Source: Streptococcus suis (GTDB lineage Bacteria > Bacillota > Bacilli > Lactobacillales > Streptococcaceae). From it: 55,181 nucleotides of DNA. Shown piece by piece: positions 45,271 to 53,932 of this stretch (positions within the stretch are counted from its first letter, which is position 1; the number at the start of each line of letters is the position of its first letter). The position numbers and the translations under genes are program-made. Location of the stretch: the NCBI RefSeq assembly GCF_002964045.1, contig NZ_POPB01000355.1, positions 1-55,181 of the forward strand. The letters are read 5' to 3'. The notes under the pieces were generated by a model. That model was given only the letters and a program-made list of their open reading frames with translations. It made no database searches and was not told the DNA's origin.

Positions 45271-46722
45271 ATGAAAAAAGTAAGTTCCGTTAAGATAAAT
45301 TTCATTATGAATTTTATCTTAACGATATCAAACTTTATTTTTCCACTGATTACATTTCCGTATGTTTCCAGGGTATTGCAGGCAGATGGGATTGGTACCA
45401 TAAACTTTGCAACATCAATTGTCACTTATTTTTCAATGATTGGAATGCTTGGTATTCCAACATATGGAATTAGAGCTTGTGCCAAAGTTCGTGATGATAA
45501 GGAAAAACTAGATAAAACCGTTATGGAAATCATGCTTTTGAATAGTTTAGTAATGGGAATTTCCTTGGTACTACTATTCATTTGTGTCATGACTATCGAT
45601 AAACTGTATAGTGAAAAAATACTTTATCTTGTCTTATCATCTACATTAATTTTTAATGTATTAGGTGTGGATTGGTTATATCGTTCCTTAGAAAGATATT
45701 CTTATATTACGATTCGTTCTATTGTATTCAAGTTCTTATCAGTAATATTGATGTTTTTACTAGTCAAGACATCTGATGACTACGTTATCTATGGAGCAAT
45801 CAGTGTCTTTGCCGCAGTTGGCTCAAATTTGCTGAACTTTATCAACTTGAGAAAAATCGTTTCTTGGAGACCTTTGAAGGAACTGGATATTTTCCAACAT
45901 TTAAAACCGACCTTGACATTCTTTCTTCTTACAGTATCAACAACTATTTACTTGAATGTTGATACAACAATGCTAGGCTTTATCAAGGGAAGTGAAGAAG
46001 TTGGATACTACTCAGCAGCTGTAAAAGTGAAACAAATCTTAGTCAGCGTCGTAACTTCGCTTGGTGCTGTTTTACTACCAAGATTATCGTATTACTACGA
46101 ACAGGGTAAAATGGAGGAATTTGAAAGACTGACACAGAAAGCACTTAATTTCGTCTTTCTGATTTCACTTCCCTTGGTTACATACTTTATCTTAGTCAGT
46201 GAGCAGGCGATTCTGTTCTTATCAGGAGAGAGTTTTTTACCAGCTGTTTTACCAATGCAGCTGATTATGCCTACTGTTTTGTTTATAGGACTATCAAACC
46301 TAATGGGAATTCAGATACTAGTTCCTACAAACAGGGAAAAATTGGTTGTCTATTCTACAATTGCTGGAGCAGTGGTTGATATACTTGTCAATAGTTTTGC
46401 CATTCCACTTCTTGGAGCAAGTGGTGCAGCAATAGCAGGTACAATTGCGGAATGTTCAGTAACCATCGTCCAATTTTATTTCTTGAAAGAATTCATCTTG
46501 CCAATCTTGAAAAAGATTCATTTTAGCAAGATGGTAATTAGTTTATTACTCGCAACAATCGCGACACTTGGTCTGCTTACGGTCCTACAAATCAATGTTT
46601 TTTGGACTTTAGCAATTTCAGCTAGCTTGTATTTTGCCCTTTATGGCATTAGTCTTTTCCTCCAAAAAGAAGAATTTGTGACGGAAATAGCGCAAATGGT
46701 TTTATCAAAAGTAAGAAAATAG
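45271..46722 (+). CDS. wzx: Capsule repeat-unit flippase Wzx
   Basis: The 483-residue polytopic protein of the MOP/MATE-like superfamily has about 12-14 spans. The N-terminus has FIFPLITFPYVSRVLQADGIG (split; about residues 22-42), the classic Wzx opening, and the central NVDTTMLGFIKGSEEVGYYS (about 229-248). It flips the lipid-linked repeat unit outward for Wzy. In this locus it directly follows wchA, before any glycosyltransferase, which is less common than wzy-wzx near the 3' end. 9 bp before glf. Confidence 0.92.
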   Translation: MKKVSSVKINFIMNFILTISNFIFPLITFPYVSRVLQADGIGTINFATSIVTYFSMIGMLGIPTYGIRACAKVRDDKEKLDKTVMEIMLLNSLVMGISLVLLFICVMTIDKLYSEKILYLVLSSTLIFNVLGVDWLYRSLERYSYITIRSIVFKFLSVILMFLLVKTSDDYVIYGAISVFAAVGSNLLNFINLRKIVSWRPLKELDIFQHLKPTLTFFLLTVSTTIYLNVDTTMLGFIKGSEEVGYYSAAVKVKQILVSVVTSLGAVLLPRLSYYYEQGKMEEFERLTQKALNFVFLISLPLVTYFILVSEQAILFLSGESFLPAVLPMQLIMPTVLFIGLSNLMGIQILVPTNREKLVVYSTIAGAVVDILVNSFAIPLLGASGAAIAGTIAECSVTIVQFYFLKEFILPILKKIHFSKMVISLLLATIATLGLLTVLQINVFWTLAISASLYFALYGISLFLQKEEFVTEIAQMVLSKVRK

Positions 46723-46731
46723 GAGATTAAA

Positions 46732-47844
46732 ATGAAAACTTACGACTATCTAGTAGTTGGTGCTGGTTTGTTTGGTGCAGTTTTTGCCCACGAAGCAGCC
46801 AAAAAAGGTAAAAAGGTGAAAGTGATTGAAAAACGTGACCACATCGCCGGTAATATCTATACCAAAGAAGTAGAAGGCATCCAGGTCCATGAGTATGGTG
46901 CACATATCTTCCACACTTCTGAAAAGGAAATTTGGGATTATGTTAACCAATTTGCAGAATTCAACCGCTACACAAACACACCAGTTGCCAACTACAAGGG
47001 TGAGATTTACAATCTTCCATTCAATATGAATACCTTTAACAAGCTCTGGGGAGTTGTGACTCCTGCTGAAGCTGAAGCTAAAATTGCAGAGCAGCGTGCT
47101 GTGTTGGGTGGAAAAACACCTGAGAACTTGGAAGAGCAAGCTATTTCCCTTGTAGGTACAGACATCTATGAAAAATTGATCAAATCATACACCGAGAAAC
47201 AATGGGAAAAACCATGTACGGAGTTGCCAGCCTTTATCATCCGTCGTTTACCAGTGCGTTTGACTTATGACAACAACTATTTCAATGATACCTATCAAGG
47301 TATTCCAATCGGTGGATACACGCAGATTGTTGAAAAAATGTTGGATCATGAAAACATCGATGTAGAGACTAATGTTGACTTCTTTGCCAATAAAGAAGAA
47401 TACTTGGCAACCTATCCAAAAGTTGTCTTTACAGGTATGATTGATGAGTTCTTTGATTACGAACTGGGTGAATTGGAATACCGTAGCCTTCGTTTTGAAA
47501 CGGAAGTCTTGGATATGGAAAACTACCAAGGTAATGCGGTTGTTAACTACACTGATAGCGAAACACCTTATACTCGTATCATTGAACACAAGCATTTTGA
47601 GTTTGGTACACAACCAAAAACCATTATTACACGCGAGTATTCGAAGACTTGGAAGCGTGGCGACGAGCCTTACTATCCAGTTAACAATGACCGTAATAAT
47701 AAGCTCTATACTGCCTACAAACGCCTTGCAGAACAACAAGAAAATGTTATTTTCGGCGGCCGTCTGGGTCACTATCGTTACTACGATATGCACCAGGTTA
47801 TCGGCGCTGCCTTGCAGTGTGTCAGAAATGAAATGGGGGAATAG
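46732..47844 (+). CDS. glf: UDP-galactopyranose mutase
   Basis: The 370-residue FAD enzyme converts UDP-galactopyranose to UDP-galactofuranose, implying galactofuranose in the capsule. The FAD-binding YLVVGAGLFGAVFAHEAAKK (about residues 5-24) and IEKRDHIAGNIY (about 32-43) are followed by HIFHTSEKEIWDYVNQF, YNLPFNMNTF, and FGGRLGHYRYYDMHQ at the C-terminus. Base composition and codon use resemble housekeeping genes, unlike the A+T-rich genes that start with the next gene. Its stop is 1 base before the next start codon's upstream C. Confidence 0.96.
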   Translation: MKTYDYLVVGAGLFGAVFAHEAAKKGKKVKVIEKRDHIAGNIYTKEVEGIQVHEYGAHIFHTSEKEIWDYVNQFAEFNRYTNTPVANYKGEIYNLPFNMNTFNKLWGVVTPAEAEAKIAEQRAVLGGKTPENLEEQAISLVGTDIYEKLIKSYTEKQWEKPCTELPAFIIRRLPVRLTYDNNYFNDTYQGIPIGGYTQIVEKMLDHENIDVETNVDFFANKEEYLATYPKVVFTGMIDEFFDYELGELEYRSLRFETEVLDMENYQGNAVVNYTDSETPYTRIIEHKHFEFGTQPKTIITREYSKTWKRGDEPYYPVNNDRNNKLYTAYKRLAEQQENVIFGGRLGHYRYYDMHQVIGAALQCVRNEMGE

Positions 47845-47845
47845 C

Positions 47846-48238
47846 ATGAAAAGAGTAATAACTTATGGGACTTTCGATTTACTTCATTATGGACATATTA
47901 ATTTGTTAAAAAGAGCAAAAGCATTAGGAGATTATTTAGTTGTTGTCATTTCTACGGATGAATTTAATTGGAAGGAAAAACAAAAGAAATGTTTTTTTAC
48001 ATTTGAGCAGAGAAAAGCATTAGTTGAAGCTGTTCGATATGTAGATTTAGTTATTCCAGAAGAAAATTGGGAACAAAAGAAATCGGATGTCCACGAATAC
48101 CACATTGATACATTCGTGATGGGAGATGATTGGAAAGGTCATTTTGATTTTTTAGCTGACGAAGGTGTTGAAGTAGTTTATTTAGAACGCACACCAGAAA
48201 TTAGCACAACTCAAATAAAAAAAGAATTAAAGGAGTAG
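47846..48238 (+). CDS. Glycerol-3-phosphate cytidylyltransferase
   Basis: The 130-residue enzyme makes CDP-glycerol from CTP and sn-glycerol-3-phosphate. It has the nucleotidyltransferase signature TYGTFDLLHYGHINLLKRAK (residues about 5-24, containing the HYGH ATP/CTP motif) and RTPEISTTQIKKEL near the end, as in TagD/Gct proteins, and a near-normal length (TagD is 129 residues). The open frame extends upstream through glf in another reading frame to 47441, but the true start is ATG 47846 after GGGGA. Its neighbour is a LicD-type transferase, so CDP-glycerol is likely its product for capsule decoration. Confidence 0.92.
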   Translation: MKRVITYGTFDLLHYGHINLLKRAKALGDYLVVVISTDEFNWKEKQKKCFFTFEQRKALVEAVRYVDLVIPEENWEQKKSDVHEYHIDTFVMGDDWKGHFDFLADEGVEVVYLERTPEISTTQIKKELKE

Positions 48239-48243
48239 TTTAC

Positions 48244-49047
48244 ATGGATACAGAATTATCGAAACTACACACTTTAGATATCCTTCTTGCTGAAGAGCTA
48301 AAAAGAATTTGCGAAAAACACAAAATTAAATACTTCATGATAGCGGGTACATTATTAGGCGCTGTGAGACATAGGGGATTTATTCCTTGGGATGATGATA
48401 TGGATTTTGGTATGAGACGTGTTGAATTTGAACGATTCGTTGAAGTTTGCTCATATGAATTAAATTCAGAAAAATTTCAACTTCAAACTATGTATACAGA
48501 AAAAGAATATCCATTTAATTTTGTTAAAATTACTCTAAAAGGTACATCAATTATAGAAGAATTTTCAAAGGGGAAGTTGAAAAATAACGGAATTTTTATA
48601 GATATTTTTCCAGTTGATAATGTTTCAGATAATAATATTAAAGCATTTTTTCAAATGAGATTATTTTGGCTTTTTAGAAACCTCTTGTTAATTAAGCTAG
48701 GGTACGGAGAAAAAACAAAAAAATTCTATACATTTGGGCGAATAGTTGCTAGTCTATTTTCTGTTCAATTTTTAAAATATATGAAAGAGACTGTAATAAA
48801 ATGTGCTAATTCAGAAATTAGTAAAAAAGTAATTGTAAGTGATGGAACATATGGATTGGAAAAAGAAACAATAGAAGCAAAATGGGTTGACAATACGACT
48901 GTATATAAATTTGAAAAATCTGAATTTCCAGGAATTGAAGCTTGTGATGAATATTTATCATATTTTTATGGAGATTATATGATTCCACCGAAGGAAAATA
49001 ATAGGAATCACCACAATCGCATTAAAATTGATTTTGGTCCATATTAA
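48244..49047 (+). CDS. LicD-family phosphotransferase, probable phosphoglycerol transferase
   Basis: The 267-residue protein is of the LicD/fukutin-type nucleotidyltransferase fold. The signature runs MIAGTLLGAVRHRGFIPWDD (about residues 31-50), then DMDFGMRR, where aspartates coordinate the metal. The C-terminal DYMIPPKENNRNHHN is typical. LicD proteins move phosphocholine from CDP-choline, and relatives move ribitol- or glycerol-phosphate. Because the gene 5 bp upstream makes CDP-glycerol and no licC-type choline gene is here, transfer of glycerol-1-phosphate to a capsule sugar is the best inference. No separate TagF/TagB polymerase is seen. Confidence 0.85.
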   Translation: MDTELSKLHTLDILLAEELKRICEKHKIKYFMIAGTLLGAVRHRGFIPWDDDMDFGMRRVEFERFVEVCSYELNSEKFQLQTMYTEKEYPFNFVKITLKGTSIIEEFSKGKLKNNGIFIDIFPVDNVSDNNIKAFFQMRLFWLFRNLLLIKLGYGEKTKKFYTFGRIVASLFSVQFLKYMKETVIKCANSEISKKVIVSDGTYGLEKETIEAKWVDNTTVYKFEKSEFPGIEACDEYLSYFYGDYMIPPKENNRNHHNRIKIDFGPY

Positions 49048-49072
49048 TGAGATGTAAGGAGGTAATTCTAGT

Positions 49073-49522
49073 ATGAAAATCTGCTTAGTAGGATCTTCTG
49101 GCGGACATTTGACACATTTAAAGTTATTGGAGCCGTTTTGGAGAGATAAAGAGAGATTTTGGGTAACATTTGATAAAGAGGATGCAAGAAGTGTACTGAA
49201 ATATGAACGGATGTATTCATGTTATTACCCTACTAACCGAAATATAATTAATTTACTTCGCAATATTTTTTTAGCCTTTAAAATAATACATCGAGAACGA
49301 CCGGATATAATAGTATCTTCAGGAGCAGCAGTTGCAGTTCCCTTCTTCTACATCGGTAAACTTTATGGAGCAAAGACTGTTTATATAGAAGTGTTTGACA
49401 GGGTTGATAGTCCGACACTTACTGGAAAATTAGTATACCCAATAACAGATAAATTTTTTGTACAATGGGAAGAAATGAAAAAAGTATATCCTAAATCTAT
49501 TAATATAGGGGGGATTTTTTAA
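49073..49522 (+). CDS. wchJ: WchJ, Alg14-like partner of the capsule galactosyltransferase
   Basis: The 149-residue protein resembles the N-terminal half of a GT-B enzyme (Alg14 type), with LVGSSGGHLTHLKLLEPFW at residues 5-23 and a membrane-associated stretch PDIIVSSGAAVAVPFFYIGK (about 80-99). In streptococci such proteins (Cps14F/WchJ) activate WchK, the Alg13-like half. The two genes are coupled by a TAATG overlap at 49522. Together they add beta-1,4-galactose to glucose on the lipid. Confidence 0.88.
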   Translation: MKICLVGSSGGHLTHLKLLEPFWRDKERFWVTFDKEDARSVLKYERMYSCYYPTNRNIINLLRNIFLAFKIIHRERPDIIVSSGAAVAVPFFYIGKLYGAKTVYIEVFDRVDSPTLTGKLVYPITDKFFVQWEEMKKVYPKSINIGGIF

Positions 49523-50004
49523 TGATTTTCGTGACTGTGGGGACCCATGAACAATCGTTTAATCGTCTAATCGAAAGAATAGATAACTTAAAAAAGAACA
49601 AAATCATTAAAGATGATGTATTCATCCAAATAGGTTTTTCAACATATGAACCAGAATATTGTGATTGGAAAAGAATGTTGTCGTATGAAGAAATGGAAGA
49701 ATATTTTTCCCAGGCAGATACTGTAGTTTCACATGGAGGTCCTGCGACTTTTATGGCTGCATTGTCAAAAGGAAAAGTTCCAATTGTGGTTCCTAGATTA
49801 GAGAAATTTGGGGAACATGTGAACAATCATCAGTTAGAATTTGTTAAAAAAATTGTTGACAAAGAATATAGTTTAATTGTCATTGAGAATATTGCAGAAT
49901 TAGATATTGCTCTACAGAATAAATCAAAATATTCAAATAAGGGTGGAAATAATAAATATTTTTGTGAAAGATTCTCGGCTGAGATAAATAAATTAATGCA
50001 ATAA
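49522..50004 (+). CDS. wchK: WchK, Alg13-like beta-1,4-galactosyltransferase
   Basis: The 160-residue catalytic half resembles the C-terminal half of a GT-B enzyme (GT28, Alg13 type). MIFVTVGTHEQSFNRLIERI opens it and ADTVVSHGGPATFMAAL (about residues 68-84) is the UDP-sugar site. The C-terminal PRLEKFGEHVNNHQLEF matches the family. With WchJ it transfers galactose from UDP-Gal to the lipid-linked glucose made by WchA, as in pneumococcal type 14. Start overlaps the stop of wchJ. Confidence 0.88.
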   Translation: MIFVTVGTHEQSFNRLIERIDNLKKNKIIKDDVFIQIGFSTYEPEYCDWKRMLSYEEMEEYFSQADTVVSHGGPATFMAALSKGKVPIVVPRLEKFGEHVNNHQLEFVKKIVDKEYSLIVIENIAELDIALQNKSKYSNKGGNNKYFCERFSAEINKLMQ

Positions 50005-50053
50005 TGCTAATTTTGAATACTTTACTTTAAATGAATAAAATTCAAGGGGTTAA

Positions 50054-51145
50054 ATGAATCAACAGTTTAAAATACTTATGGTTAGTACCGTAGGATTGGA
50101 AAAAAATGGAATACATACTTGGATAAAAAATTATTATTGTGCACTATCTCGTAAACAAGATATCAAAATAGATTTAATTGCACCTAGTTTTGAGGACCAT
50201 GAATTTAGAAAGTATATTGACTCTACGGATGGGGAATACTTTATTTTTAAGACTAGGAAAAGAAACCCTATTGGCTACATGATTCGATTATATAACATAA
50301 TAAAAAAACGAAAGTATGACGCGATTCATGTACATGGTAGCAGTAATATGATGTTATTGGAGTTGTTACCGGCTTTATTAGCTGGTTGTCGTCATAGGAT
50401 TGTTCATAGTCATAATACAAGCACTGATCACATATTTATTCATAAGTTACTTAAATTTCCATTTAAAACATTGACCACCAATCGAATTGCTTGTGGTAAT
50501 GACGCTGGAAAGTGGCTATTTGGTAGTCAAGATTTTACAGTTATTAGGAATGGAGTTCGATTGGAGAATTATGAATTTGATATCACTATTCGTGATTCAA
50601 TTCGTACAAAATTGAACATCTCTAATAAGGTTGTACTTGGCCATGTTGGAGGTTTCAATCATCAAAAAAATCAACGATTTTTGATAGAACTGATAAAAGA
50701 ATTCTATATAAGAGATAAAGATGAAGAGTTTCACCTTCTTTTAATAGGTGATGGGGAAGAATTTTCTACTATTCAGAATTTGATTGAATCGTATGGATTG
50801 TCAAAAAGTGTTACTTTACTTGGAGCATTGGATAATGTAGGAGAGTATCTCCAAGCAATTGATATTTTTGTTTTGCCATCCTATTTTGAAGGGCTACCAT
50901 TTGTTCTTATTGAAGCTCAGGCAGCTGGACTCCCTATTGTGTCTAGTGATTTTGTAACAAAAGAAGTTGATTTATTTGGTAAAATAACTTTTTTACCTTT
51001 AGATGTTTCCAAATGGTGTAATGAAATATCAACAATGAATTTTGCTCGTTGTCAAAATCCAAATTTAATGCGAACACTAGGATATGATTTACATAATAAC
51101 AGTGAACAACTATATGATTATTATAGTAAAATCATTAGTGATTGA
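50054..51145 (+). CDS. GT4-family glycosyltransferase, EpsF-like
   Basis: The 363-residue retaining glycosyltransferase has a GT-B fold. The N-domain shows LMVSTVGLEKNGIHTWIKNY and DAIHVHGSSNMMLLELLPAL, and the C-domain has VLGHVGGFNHQKNQRFLIEL (about residues 194-213) and the EX7E signature SYFEGLPFVLIEAQAAGLP (about 276-294). This pattern is the EpsF-like subgroup. Donor is unknown: UDP-Gal, UDP-Glc or UDP-GlcNAc are possible from sugars that the cell makes. 49 bp after wchK, it is followed by a GT2 gene. Confidence 0.88.
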   Translation: MNQQFKILMVSTVGLEKNGIHTWIKNYYCALSRKQDIKIDLIAPSFEDHEFRKYIDSTDGEYFIFKTRKRNPIGYMIRLYNIIKKRKYDAIHVHGSSNMMLLELLPALLAGCRHRIVHSHNTSTDHIFIHKLLKFPFKTLTTNRIACGNDAGKWLFGSQDFTVIRNGVRLENYEFDITIRDSIRTKLNISNKVVLGHVGGFNHQKNQRFLIELIKEFYIRDKDEEFHLLLIGDGEEFSTIQNLIESYGLSKSVTLLGALDNVGEYLQAIDIFVLPSYFEGLPFVLIEAQAAGLPIVSSDFVTKEVDLFGKITFLPLDVSKWCNEISTMNFARCQNPNLMRTLGYDLHNNSEQLYDYYSKIISD

Positions 51146-51166
51146 TCAAACTGGACTGGAGGTAAA

Positions 51167-52099
51167 ATGATTAGTTTAATAATGTCAACATATAATGGTT
51201 CAAAGTATCTAATTGAGCAATTGGATTCTATTCGATTACAGACACTAACACCAGATGAAATAATCATCCGAGATGATTGTTCAACAGATGGAACTTTTGA
51301 ACTCATAAAAGACTATATTTCCCGACATTCTCTATCGAATTGGACAGTTCTTAGAAATGAAATTAATTTGGGATGGAAAATTAATTTTTCTGAGTTGATT
51401 AAGATTGCAAATGGAGAGATTGTATTCTTATGTGATCAAGATGATATTTGGGAATTAGATAAAATTGAGAAAATGTCCTCAATAATGGATAATAATCCCC
51501 AAATACAGTTATTAGCTTCTAATTATACTCCGTTTTATGATGAAGATGGTCAAAAGTTGTCCCTAAGAAAAGATGAAACTAATAACGATTTTAGTATTTA
51601 TCGTCCACAAACCTATAAATATTTTTTTTATGTTATGAGACCAGGTTGTGTCTATGGATTTAAAAAGGGATTGATAAAGTATCTTCAAGAATATATTAGT
51701 TCAGAAGACGGTCACGATGCTTTTTTATGGCGAATTTCGATGTTACTTGGGTCACTCTATTTATATAATGCCTCTACGATTCGTTTCAGGAGGCACTCTA
51801 GCAATGCAACTCGTAAAACTCAACTGAACATAGGGCGACAAAAAGAAAACATTCTATATTATAATGATTTTATCCAGAGAATGGATTCACTTGTAAATAA
51901 TGAATCAGAAAAAATACATCCAGATGATTTAAAAAAGTACTATCAATTTAAAAAATGGATTGAGCTCCGTGTAAGATTAGTCAAAAATAGAAAAATATTG
52001 GATGCATTAAAATTAGTGAGATATATCAAGTGCTATTACTCATATAGAACTTATCTTGCGGATATATACTTTTTTATGGTAAGAGGGAAGGAAGACTAA
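51167..52099 (+). CDS. GT2-family glycosyltransferase, rhamnosyl/galactofuranosyl type
   Basis: The 310-residue enzyme has a GT-A fold: LIMSTYNGSKYLIEQLDSI, DEIIIRDDCSTDGTFELIKD (about residues 30-49), the donor motif VFLCDQDDIW (about 85-94, DxDD) and HDAFLWRISML (about 183-193) as the catalytic region. These motifs are shared by rhamnosyl- and galactofuranosyltransferases of this group. As glf is the only sugar-nucleotide gene here and no rml genes are in the window, UDP-Galf is a plausible donor. A 21 bp gap follows the GT4 gene. Confidence 0.85.
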   Translation: MISLIMSTYNGSKYLIEQLDSIRLQTLTPDEIIIRDDCSTDGTFELIKDYISRHSLSNWTVLRNEINLGWKINFSELIKIANGEIVFLCDQDDIWELDKIEKMSSIMDNNPQIQLLASNYTPFYDEDGQKLSLRKDETNNDFSIYRPQTYKYFFYVMRPGCVYGFKKGLIKYLQEYISSEDGHDAFLWRISMLLGSLYLYNASTIRFRRHSSNATRKTQLNIGRQKENILYYNDFIQRMDSLVNNESEKIHPDDLKKYYQFKKWIELRVRLVKNRKILDALKLVRYIKCYYSYRTYLADIYFFMVRGKED

Positions 52100-52102
52100 T
52101 AT

Positions 52103-53236
52103 ATGAAGATTAAAATAAATGAATTTCTTTTCTCTGTGGCTTATTATCCCTGGATATTCTCTTGGATGTTTACATCAACGTATTTGAAAGATGTTTTCCA
52201 TCCCTATGGGATAATAAATATATGGGAGTATATAGGAGTACTCTGTATAATTTTGAAATTTTGTTTCCGTAAAAAAGTTGATTTAAAAAGTTTAGTACTA
52301 ATCCCAACGGCAATTATTATTTCATTTTTTGTGTCAAAAGACAATGGTAATGCATCATTTGTTTTTTATAGTTTTTTACTTATTTTTGCAGCAGTAGATT
52401 TAGATTTTGATAGAATAGTAAAGTGGTCAATGTATCTACAAATTATTTCACTAGTACTGACTGTTTCTATGAGTCTTCTTCATATGATTCCAAATGACTT
52501 GTTTGTATCATCTGCAGGTGGGTTTCTTAGGAACAGATATAGTTTAGGATACACTTTTCCGACTTTTGTACCAAATTATTTTTGTTCAATAGTTATTGAA
52601 TATGTTTATTTAAGATTTCGAAAAGTTTCGTGGTTAGAAGTTCTTCTAATTTTTGTTTTCAATATATATATTTATCAACAAACTGGAACTCGTCTAACTT
52701 TTATTCTGGTGTTTATGATAATAGTCTTTGAAAGAGTATTGAGAAATTATTCTAATATATTTGTCAAGAGTGTACCATACTCGTTCATATTGTTATCAGT
52801 AATTACATATTTGGCTACCGTATTATATTCGCCTACCAATACTATATTTGTAAAGTTAAATTTTATTCTAAGTCAGCGTCTTAGATTTGCCCAACAAGGA
52901 CTCCAAAATTGGGGAATTAGCTTGTTTGGTACTAGTATCACGTGGAATAGTGATGCAACGAATTACAATTATGTAGATTTCTCTTACATAAATATGTTGG
53001 TTTCGTATGGGATAATCGTTTTCTTAATTGTCATTATAGGATATACTATCTATGGATTCATAATCAAGAAGTCTAATAATGAAGCTTTAACTTTGGTATT
53101 GTGGATTTGGGCTATTCGAGCTTCAGTAGATCCACAATTATTCTTGTTATGGTTTAACCCATTCCTTATTTTAGTTGGAATGGGACTCTTGTACAATAGA
53201 AAGGGAAAGAATGCTATCAATTATATGTGTACATAA
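52103..53236 (+). CDS. wzy: Capsule repeat-unit polymerase Wzy
   Basis: The 377-residue membrane protein has about 10-11 spans and a larger loop (around residues 250-290, LSQRLRFAQQGLQNWGISLFG) with an Arg-rich pattern, typical of Wzy polymerases; it has little sequence identity with others, as expected. It joins flipped repeat units at the outer membrane face. Its end overlaps the following glycosyltransferase gene by 23 bp. It is the only candidate polymerase in the locus. Confidence 0.85.
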   Translation: MKIKINEFLFSVAYYPWIFSWMFTSTYLKDVFHPYGIINIWEYIGVLCIILKFCFRKKVDLKSLVLIPTAIIISFFVSKDNGNASFVFYSFLLIFAAVDLDFDRIVKWSMYLQIISLVLTVSMSLLHMIPNDLFVSSAGGFLRNRYSLGYTFPTFVPNYFCSIVIEYVYLRFRKVSWLEVLLIFVFNIYIYQQTGTRLTFILVFMIIVFERVLRNYSNIFVKSVPYSFILLSVITYLATVLYSPTNTIFVKLNFILSQRLRFAQQGLQNWGISLFGTSITWNSDATNYNYVDFSYINMLVSYGIIVFLIVIIGYTIYGFIIKKSNNEALTLVLWIWAIRASVDPQLFLLWFNPFLILVGMGLLYNRKGKNAINYMCT

Positions 53237-53930
53237 TGATCAAGAAGTATTGGAAAAGAATCTTTTAAAGACTCTTAGGGAACAATCTTTTAAAGATTAC
53301 GAGCTAATATTGGTAGATACTACCCAACGAGCTTTCAATTCTGCAGCTGAGGCGCTTAATTATGGAGGAGAGAAAGCTAAAGGTGAAATCATTGTTTTTG
53401 TTCATCAAGATATTCAGCTAACCTCTAAATTTTTTCTAGAAGAACTTGCTAAGCACTCAAAAGAGTATGAGTTTGGCATTGCTGGAGTTGCTGGAATAGG
53501 AGTGAATTTAGAATCATTTTCAAGGATTGGACATGGAAGCCATAAAGAGTACTCTGCCAAAAATTATGAATTTACTGAACCAATTAATGCACTAAGTTTA
53601 GATGAATGTTTATTAATAATTCCTAAGAATATATTTGAGAAAAATAAATTTTCTAATCTTGGAAATACTTGGCATCTCTACGGTACTGATTATAGCCTGA
53701 AAATGCTATCCTTAGGGAATCGAGTATTAATATTACCAATTGGTCTTTGGCACTTATCTGAGGGAAAATCTCTTAATTTAAATTATTTTGATACTATACG
53801 TAATGTAGCTAATTTATATAATTCCTTTGATAACATCTATACCCTTTTTGGGAAATGGCCTACAAATAAATTCTTATTGTATTTGAAAACGTTTTACAGA
53901 AAAACTAGATACCAAATTTTAGGGAGATAG
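53214..53930 (+). CDS. GT2-like glycosyltransferase (Glyco_tranf_2_5 type)
   Basis: The 238-residue protein is GT-A-like: MLSIICVHNDQEVLEKNLLK, DYELILVDTTQ, then the donor region KAKGEIIVFVHQDIQL (about residues 55-70, HQD instead of DxD) and LYGTDYSLKMLSLGNRV. This pattern belongs to the Glyco_tranf_2_5 group. Start 53214 is preferred over 53175 because the shorter start begins with the fold's first strand and a GGGAAAG site precedes it; either way it overlaps wzy. Acceptor and donor are unknown. Confidence 0.8.
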   Translation, partial: LSIICVHNDQEVLEKNLLKTLREQSFKDYELILVDTTQRAFNSAAEALNYGGEKAKGEIIVFVHQDIQLTSKFFLEELAKHSKEYEFGIAGVAGIGVNLESFSRIGHGSHKEYSAKNYEFTEPINALSLDECLLIIPKNIFEKNKFSNLGNTWHLYGTDYSLKMLSLGNRVLILPIGLWHLSEGKSLNLNYFDTIRNVANLYNSFDNIYTLFGKWPTNKFLLYLKTFYRKTRYQILGR

Positions 53931-53932
53931 AA

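Noticed and set aside
47441..47845. A 135-residue N-terminal extension of the cytidylyltransferase, in another frame of glf
   Set aside because: It overlaps glf in a different frame; the enzyme's normal start is at 47846 with a proper ribosome-binding site.
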